Below, in pieces: positions 1 through 5,563 of a stretch of DNA of 5,563 bases. The stretch spans positions 1 to 5,563 of the forward strand of contig CALAKR010000311.1 of assembly GCA_937923225.1 (NCBI GenBank), read 5' to 3'. Both the position numbers and the translations under genes were made by a program. The first letter of the stretch is position 1, and each line of letters starts with the position of its first letter. The notes below the pieces were generated by a model. That model did no database searches and had not been told where the DNA came from. It saw only the letters and a list, made by a program, of their open reading frames with translations. Source of the stretch: an uncultured Aquabacterium sp. Its GTDB lineage: Bacteria; Pseudomonadota; Gammaproteobacteria; Burkholderiales; Burkholderiaceae_C.

Positions 1-383
1 TCTACCTGCTGATCGCCGGCACCTACACGCCCTTCTCGCTGATCGCGCTGGAGGGCACCTGGCGCTGGGCCATGCTGGCCGCCATCTGGGCGCTGGCGCT
101 GCTGGGCATCGCCAAGGAACTGTGGCTGGGGCGCGAGCGGGTCCCGTCCGTGCCGCTGTACCTGGCCATGGGCTGGCTGGGCATCACCGCGGTGGTGCCA
201 CTGGCGCGGCGCCTGTCCGAGCAGGGGCTGATGTGGCTGCTGCTGGGCGGCGTGCTCTACACGGTGGGCGTGCTGTTCTACGCCATGGACGGCCGCTGGC
301 GCCATTCACATGGCGTGTGGCACCTGTTCGTGCTGGGCGGCACCACCAGCCACTACGTGACGGTGATGCGCTTTCTGGTGTGA
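1..383 (+). CDS. trhA: Hemolysin III / TrhA (PAQR-like) family integral membrane protein, C-terminal part (5' end outside window)
   Basis: The reading frame is open from the first bases (first full codon at 3) to TGA at 381-383, giving 126 visible residues. The family usually has a little over 200, so roughly the first 80-90 residues lie upstream of the window. The visible part opens with YLLIAGTYTPF, the hallmark of the third membrane helix in hemolysin III/YqfA proteins. Four hydrophobic segments follow, at about residues 24-43, 50-68, 75-93 and 106-123. The last carries the HGVWH (HxxxH, visible residues 103-107) motif and a further His at 117. In PAQR-type proteins such histidines, with an upstream Ser/His/Asp set, form the metal-binding site. 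Known bacterial members are linked to membrane energetics and fluidity homeostasis; true haemolysin activity is doubtful for most. Met at 72-74 is internal, not the start. The gene converges on the next one with a 7-bp gap and no clear terminator. Confidence 0.9.
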   Translation, partial: YLLIAGTYTPFSLIALEGTWRWAMLAAIWALALLGIAKELWLGRERVPSVPLYLAMGWLGITAVVPLARRLSEQGLMWLLLGGVLYTVGVLFYAMDGRWRHSHGVWHLFVLGGTTSHYVTVMRFLV

Positions 384-390
384 AACAGCC

Positions 391-711
391 TCAGACCGGC
401 CGCGCCGGCACCCCATGGGCACCGAACCAGTGCACCCGGGAGCCATCACATGAGAGCGCGTACACCGGCTGGATCAGTTGGTGGTGCAGCAACTCATCGA
501 CCATGTCTGCCATGGCCTGCAGGGAGAAATCATCCTCCAGCAGCGCCAGCAGATCGGCCAGCGGCGTGTAGCCCGTCATCATCAGCAGCAGGCGCTGGGC
601 CTCGCCACTCAGGCCGTTGTCCTTCTTGAGGGCCACCAGGCGCCCTCGATCAGTGCGCTCGAACACGGTGTCAGACAAGGGCATGTCGTCAGGAGCGTGC
701 AATGTGTCCAT
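391..711 (-). CDS. Uncharacterised 106-residue protein, possibly a small winged-helix-like adaptor
   Basis: I do not recognise a named family. The ATG at 711-709 is chosen because GAGGTG lies just upstream (720-715), a strong match to the anti-Shine-Dalgarno. The frame stays open a further 49 codons upstream, but that stretch is Cys/Arg/Ser-rich and has no ribosome binding site. The protein is soluble, with no signal peptide or membrane helix. Residues 16-60 follow the pattern F-x-R-T-x-x-GR-x-x-L…GLS-x-x-x-x-x-LL-x-M-x-GYTPLADLLALL. From memory this resembles short helical segments in several betaproteobacterial regulator-associated hypotheticals, where a Gly marks a turn between helices. 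Residues 61-81 are acidic/helical (SLQAMADMVDELLHHQLI), as in a helix leading to a wing. The C-terminus (VHWFGAHGVPARPV) is probably flexible. Its gene overlaps nothing and converges on the membrane-protein gene. Function unknown; the domain suggestion is inference only. Confidence 0.75.
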   Translation of the reverse strand: MDTLHAPDDMPLSDTVFERTDRGRLVALKKDNGLSGEAQRLLLMMTGYTPLADLLALLEDDFSLQAMADMVDELLHHQLIQPVYALSCDGSRVHWFGAHGVPARPV

Positions 712-714
712 GGG

Positions 715-720
715 CACCTC
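715..720 (-). promoter_or_regulatory. Ribosome binding site GAGGTG of the 106-residue protein
   Basis: Read on the minus strand, GAGGTG lies just before the ATG at 711-709. All six bases can pair with the 3' end of 16S rRNA, and the GAGG core sits 5 nt from the ATG. This decides the start of the gene, since the frame itself is open back to an ATG at 858 that lacks such a site. Confidence 0.7.
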
Positions 721-894
721 ACAGGGTTGCTCGCAGCCGGTCAGGCCACAAGAGGGCAGACGAGGCCGGCTCGTGGCCGACGCGGACGATTTCACTGTAA
801 TCAAGATTGGTGCCAGCCTGTGTAAGCGCCTGCAAGCCCCAGCGCACCACGTGCCCATGGCTTGACGCGCCTGAAAAAGGGGATTTCGCGCACC

Positions 895-928
895 TTGACA
901 GCACAGCTTAGGCGCAGCCTGCTAAAAT
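895..928 (+). promoter_or_regulatory. Probable sigma-70 promoter of infA2 (extended -10)
   Basis: TGCTAAAAT at 920-928 is an extended -10 element (TGn plus TAAAAT, five of six matches to TATAAT). A perfect TTGACA lies at 895-900, but the 22-bp spacer is well beyond the usual 16-18 bp. The -10 may therefore act mainly through its TG extension, and the TTGACA may be coincidental. Transcription would start near 935. That places the infA2 start codon about 229 nt downstream, which is unusually long for a small housekeeping gene. Confidence 0.6.
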
Positions 929-934
929 GAAAGT

Positions 935-1163
935 GGTGCCTACTGCGGCCACCCTGCGCAGTCGGGTGGTCAGCCCCCGGGCGGCACGGCCTCGCAGCCC
1001 AGGCGGCAGCGGGTTCTCCGTCTGGGTCGCGTCCGATTTGCGGCCTACCGGCACCCGCCCCGCGTCGGCTTCCCCGCCCATGCCCAGCGCCCTGGCCCGC
1101 AGCCGGGGCACTCGTCATGGGTGTACGGCAGGCGCCCCGCTCAAACACACTGAAGGAAACCGA
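935..1163 (+). ncRNA. Candidate structured 5' leader of infA2
   Basis: Reading by eye, the predicted untranslated leader offers three good stems. The first is 947-954 with 964-971 (8 bp, one G·U, 9-nt loop). The second is 997-1006 with 1018-1027 (10 bp, two G·U, 11-nt loop). The third is 1089-1096 with 1102-1109 (8 bp, one G·U, 5-nt loop). A weaker nested helix may form at 1033-1068. The last stretch (1141-1163) is A-rich and unpaired, leaving the Shine-Dalgarno exposed. I cannot name a known RNA family. In E. coli IF-1 rises during cold shock, so a temperature- or translation-responsive leader is a reasonable idea, but it is inference. High G+C makes chance stems common. Confidence 0.4.
1153..1157 (+). 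promoter_or_regulatory. Ribosome binding site of infA2
   Basis: AAGGA lies 6 nt before the ATG at 1164. It fixes the start of infA2 against the in-frame ATG at 927, which overlaps the -10 element and has no ribosome binding site. Confidence 0.8.
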
Positions 1164-1424
1164 ATGGCCAAGGAAGAACTGATCGAGATGTCCGGTGTCG
1201 TCGAAGAGGTGTTGCCCGATTCGCGCTACCTGGTTCAGCTCGACAACGGCCACAAGCTGATCGCCTACAGCGCCGGCAAGATGCGCAAGAACCACATCCG
1301 CATCCTGGCGGGTGACAACGTGTCGCTCGAACTGTCGCCCTACGACCTGACCAAGGGCCGGATCACGTTCCGCCATCTGGCACCGTCGGCCCGTGGCCCG
1401 GGACCTGCTCCCCGCCGTCGCTGA
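1164..1424 (+). CDS. infA: Translation initiation factor IF-1, second (C-terminally extended) paralogue
   Basis: This encodes an 86-residue protein starting [22 protein letters not shown]. It covers the whole IF-1 S1/OB-fold, including [26 protein letters not shown] and the closing [14 protein letters not shown], which match IF-1 almost position by position. IF-1 binds the 30S A site and acts with IF-2 and IF-3 to select the initiator tRNA. E. coli IF-1 has 72 residues; here about 14 more ([15 protein letters not shown] region) form a basic, Gly/Pro-rich tail. Many Burkholderiales carry two IF-1 genes: a short one in the ribosomal-protein cluster and a longer stand-alone one. This matches the second type, since its neighbours are not ribosomal genes. 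The start is set by AAGGA 6 nt upstream. The gene converges on the pyrimidine operon with 53 bp between stops. A separate role for this paralogue, such as in cold or stress, is inference. Confidence 0.95.
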   Translation: MAKEELIEMSGVVEEVLPDSRYLVQLDNGHKLIAYSAGKMRKNHIRILAGDNVSLELSPYDLTKGRITFRHLAPSARGPGPAPRRR

Positions 1425-1430
1425 TCAGCC

Positions 1431-1456
1431 TGCCCGGGTTCGGGGCATGTGCCCTG
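1431..1456. terminator. Weak candidate terminator hairpins between convergent genes
   Basis: The 53-bp gap between the infA2 stop and the amidohydrolase stop contains TGCCC (1431-1435) pairing with GGGCA (1443-1447). As an alternative, CGGGGC (1441-1446) can pair with GCCCTG (1451-1456) around a 4-nt loop, with one G·U pair. Neither stem is followed by a T-run on either strand, so this is not a standard intrinsic terminator. Termination may rely on Rho or on the hairpin alone. Confidence 0.25.
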
Positions 1457-1477
1457 CGCCCACGCTGTCGAACCGCC

Positions 1478-2779
1478 TCAAGCCGCCACGCCGGCCCGCG
1501 CCAGCATCGCGTGCAGCAGCACGTTGCAGCCGGCCTCCAGGTGCTCGGCCTTGGCATCCTCGATCTCGTTGTGGCTGATGCCGTCCTTGCACGGGACGAA
1601 AATCATGCCCGCTGGCGCCAGGCGCGCCACATAGACCGCATCGTGCCCCGCCCCCGACACCGTGGGCATGTTCGAGTAGCCCAGGGCCTCGGTGGCCTTG
1701 CGCACCGCCGCCACGCAACCGGCCTCGAAAGGCACGGCCGGGTAGTGCGACACCTCCTGCACCTCCACGCTCAGGCCTGATTGCGCCGCCACCTGCGCGC
1801 AATAGGCCCGGATCTCCGCGTCCATCTGGTCCAGCAGTTCGTTGCTGACGTTGCGCAGGTCCATCGAGAACTTCACCCGCCCCGGGATCACGTTGCGGCT
1901 GTTGGGGTGCACCTGCACCATGCCGACCGTGCCGCGCCCGTGTGGCTGGTGGCGCATGGCCACGGCCACCACCTCCTGCATGATCTTCGTGGCCACCTGC
2001 AAGGCATCCTTGCGCAGGCCCATGGGCGTGGGGCCGGCGTGGGCCTCCATGCCAGTCACGGTGCAGTCGTACCAGCGGATGCCCAGCACAGCCTCGACCA
2101 CGCCGATGGTGATGTCGTGGTCCTCCAGCACGGGGCCCTGCTCGATGTGGGCCTCGAAGTAGGCGCCAACGGGATGATCTCCGGGCACTTGATCGCCCAC
2201 GTAGCCGATCCTGCCCAGCTCGTCCTTCACCGTCTTGCCATCAACGTCCTTCGCGGCGTAGGCCGTCTCCAGGCTGAAGGCCTTGGCGAACACACCCGAG
2301 CCCATCATCACGGGCACGAAGCGCGAGCCTTCCTCATTGGTCCAGAAGGCCACTTCGATGGGCGCCTCGGTGCGGATGCCGCGGTCATTGAGCGTGCGCA
2401 CCACCTCCAGGCCGGCCAGCACGCCGTAGTTGCCGTCGAACTTGCCGCCGGTGGGCTGGGTGTCGATGTGGCTGCCGGTCATGATGGGCGGCAAGCTGTC
2501 GTTGGTGCCGGCGCGGCGCATGAAGACATTGCCGATCTGGTCGATGGTGATGGACATGCCAGCGTCGCGCGCCCATTGCACGACCAAGTCACGGCCGATC
2601 TTGTCCAGCTCGGTCAGGGCCAGACGGCACACGCCACCCTTGGGCGTGGCGCCGATCTCGGCCAGGGTCATCAGTGATTGCCAGAGGCGCTGACCGTTGA
2701 TGCGCAGCGTGCTCACGTCGGTTGCGGAGGAGGCGGGGGCGGGGGCGGGGGCGGGGGCGGGGGCGTCGAGTGTGCTCAT
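1478..2779 (-). CDS. M20-family Zn-dependent amidohydrolase, probably beta-ureidopropionase (N-carbamoyl-beta-alanine amidohydrolase)
   Basis: This 433-residue enzyme belongs to the M20 group with N-carbamoyl-amino-acid hydrolases (HyuC/AmaB) and allantoate amidohydrolase (AllC). Expected di-metal ligands are visible: H104 and D106 in GSHIDTQ, D115 in GGKFDGNYGV, E149/E150 in WTNEEG, H211 in EAHIEQGP and H403 in GISHNE. H379 lies in GAGHDA. Residues about 233-345 look like the lid/dimerisation domain (GMEAHAGPTPM, NSRNVIPG). The family alone does not fix the substrate, but lying 25 bp downstream of a dihydropyrimidinase and preA argues for beta-ureidopropionase (pydC in some schemes), the last step giving beta-alanine, ammonia and CO2. 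The ATG at 2779 has AAGGAGAT 4 nt upstream. The first ~20 residues form an odd Ala-Pro arm encoded by a hexanucleotide repeat; the family fold begins near STLRINGQRLW (residue 23). A GTG at 2716 is a less likely start. The product is cytoplasmic. Confidence 0.92.
   Translation of the reverse strand: MSTLDAPAPAPAPAPASSATDVSTLRINGQRLWQSLMTLAEIGATPKGGVCRLALTELDKIGRDLVVQWARDAGMSITIDQIGNVFMRRAGTNDSLPPIMTGSHIDTQPTGGKFDGNYGVLAGLEVVRTLNDRGIRTEAPIEVAFWTNEEGSRFVPVMMGSGVFAKAFSLETAYAAKDVDGKTVKDELGRIGYVGDQVPGDHPVGAYFEAHIEQGPVLEDHDITIGVVEAVLGIRWYDCTVTGMEAHAGPTPMGLRKDALQVATKIMQEVVAVAMRHQPHGRGTVGMVQVHPNSRNVIPGRVKFSMDLRNVSNELLDQMDAEIRAYCAQVAAQSGLSVEVQEVSHYPAVPFEAGCVAAVRKATEALGYSNMPTVSGAGHDAVYVARLAPAGMIFVPCKDGISHNEIEDAKAEHLEAGCNVLLHAMLARAGVAA
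2732..2765. repeat. Hexanucleotide tandem repeat (GGGGGC, about 5.5 copies)
   Basis: On the plus strand, C occurs exactly every 6 bases at 2734, 2740, 2746, 2752, 2758 and 2764. Between each pair lie five Gs, with no interruption. It lies inside the amidohydrolase gene, 15 bases from the first coding base, and encodes an Ala-Pro run (residues 6-16). Each unit adds two residues, so copy changes stay in frame. Five G5 runs make the plus strand, the template for this gene, G-quadruplex-prone. Confidence 0.9.
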
Positions 2780-2783
2780 GTCG

Positions 2784-2791
2784 ATCTCCTT
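2784..2791 (-). promoter_or_regulatory. Ribosome binding site of the amidohydrolase gene
   Basis: On the minus strand, AAGGAGAT lies 4 nt (CGAC) before the ATG at 2779. It supports this start over the GTG at 2716, which has no purine-rich site upstream. The same CAAGGAGATC block precedes the dihydropyrimidinase gene. Confidence 0.85.
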
Positions 2792-2804
2792 GAAGCTCGC
2801 CGGC

Positions 2805-5563
<2,759 letters not shown>

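Larger units (their letters stand above)
712..1163. other. Divergent intergenic region containing the infA2 promoter and leader
   Basis: These 452 bases separate two divergent genes and I find no convincing gene in them. Bases 712-894 must hold the promoter of the minus-strand 106-residue gene. The best I can see is weak: on the minus strand, CTGGCA and TGAAAT spaced 16 bp apart at about 812-785, each matching the sigma-70 consensus at 4 of 6 positions. Bases 895-928 hold the plus-strand promoter and 935-1163 the predicted infA2 leader. Several frames stay open across the region, as expected at this G+C content. Their translations are Pro/Arg/Ala-rich, match no family I know, and lack ribosome binding sites. 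Confidence 0.6.

Noticed and set aside
396..408. CCGGC/GCCGG inverted repeat as a terminator for the membrane-protein gene
   Set aside because: It has only 5 bp with a 3-nt loop, no T-run, and lies within the coding end of the convergent gene.
712..858. Upstream extension of the 106-residue protein to ATG 858
   Set aside because: There is no ribosome binding site at 858, the composition is unlike a folded domain, and GAGGTG sits correctly before ATG 711.
927..1163. In-frame 79-codon N-terminal extension of IF-1 from ATG 927
   Set aside because: The ATG overlaps the -10 box and has no ribosome binding site, the translation is Pro/Arg/Ser-rich, and IF-1 proteins start at MAKEE with a good AAGGA site before 1164.
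1781..2677. Plus-strand open frame of 298 codons opposite the amidohydrolase
   Set aside because: It is an antisense shadow with extreme His/Ala/Gly/Val composition and no ribosome binding site.
2732..2765. Repeat as an on/off phase-variation switch
   Set aside because: The unit is 6 bp, so gain or loss keeps the frame; only arm length would change.

Overview
The window is about two-thirds G+C and densely coded. It looks like a betaproteobacterial chromosome segment, probably Burkholderiales. Three things point that way: a stand-alone, C-terminally extended second copy of initiation factor IF-1 (a paralogue type common in that order), AAGGAG-type ribosome binding sites, and a preA–dihydropyrimidinase–M20 amidohydrolase gene order in reductive pyrimidine breakdown. 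The genus cannot be fixed from the sequence.

Layout. Bases 1-383 (+) hold the C-terminal part of a hemolysin III/TrhA (PAQR-like) membrane protein. It converges, with a 7-bp gap, on a 106-residue uncharacterised protein (391-711, -). Bases 712-1163 form a divergent intergenic region. It carries a good extended -10 promoter at about 920-928 and then a leader of roughly 230 nt that can form several GC-rich hairpins. The leader ends at infA2 (1164-1424, +), encoding an 86-residue IF-1.

The rest is one minus-strand operon, read from right to left. preA (4306 to beyond 5563) encodes the catalytic subunit of NAD-dependent dihydropyrimidine dehydrogenase. A dihydropyrimidinase follows (2805-4268), then an M20 zinc amidohydrolase assigned by context as beta-ureidopropionase (1478-2779). 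Gaps are 37 and 25 bp, and each downstream gene has its own AAGGAGATC ribosome binding site. Together they would convert uracil/thymine to dihydro-forms, then to N-carbamoyl-beta-amino acids, then to beta-alanine or beta-aminoisobutyrate plus ammonia and CO2. The NAD-binding partner (preT) and any regulator or transporter would lie beyond base 5563.

I see no mobile element, CRISPR array, tRNA or rRNA. The most unusual items are the long structured leader of infA2 and a perfect GGGGGC hexanucleotide tandem repeat near the start of the amidohydrolase gene. That repeat encodes an Ala-Pro N-terminal arm and places G-quadruplex-prone DNA on the template strand. I found no convincing evidence of a wholly new system.
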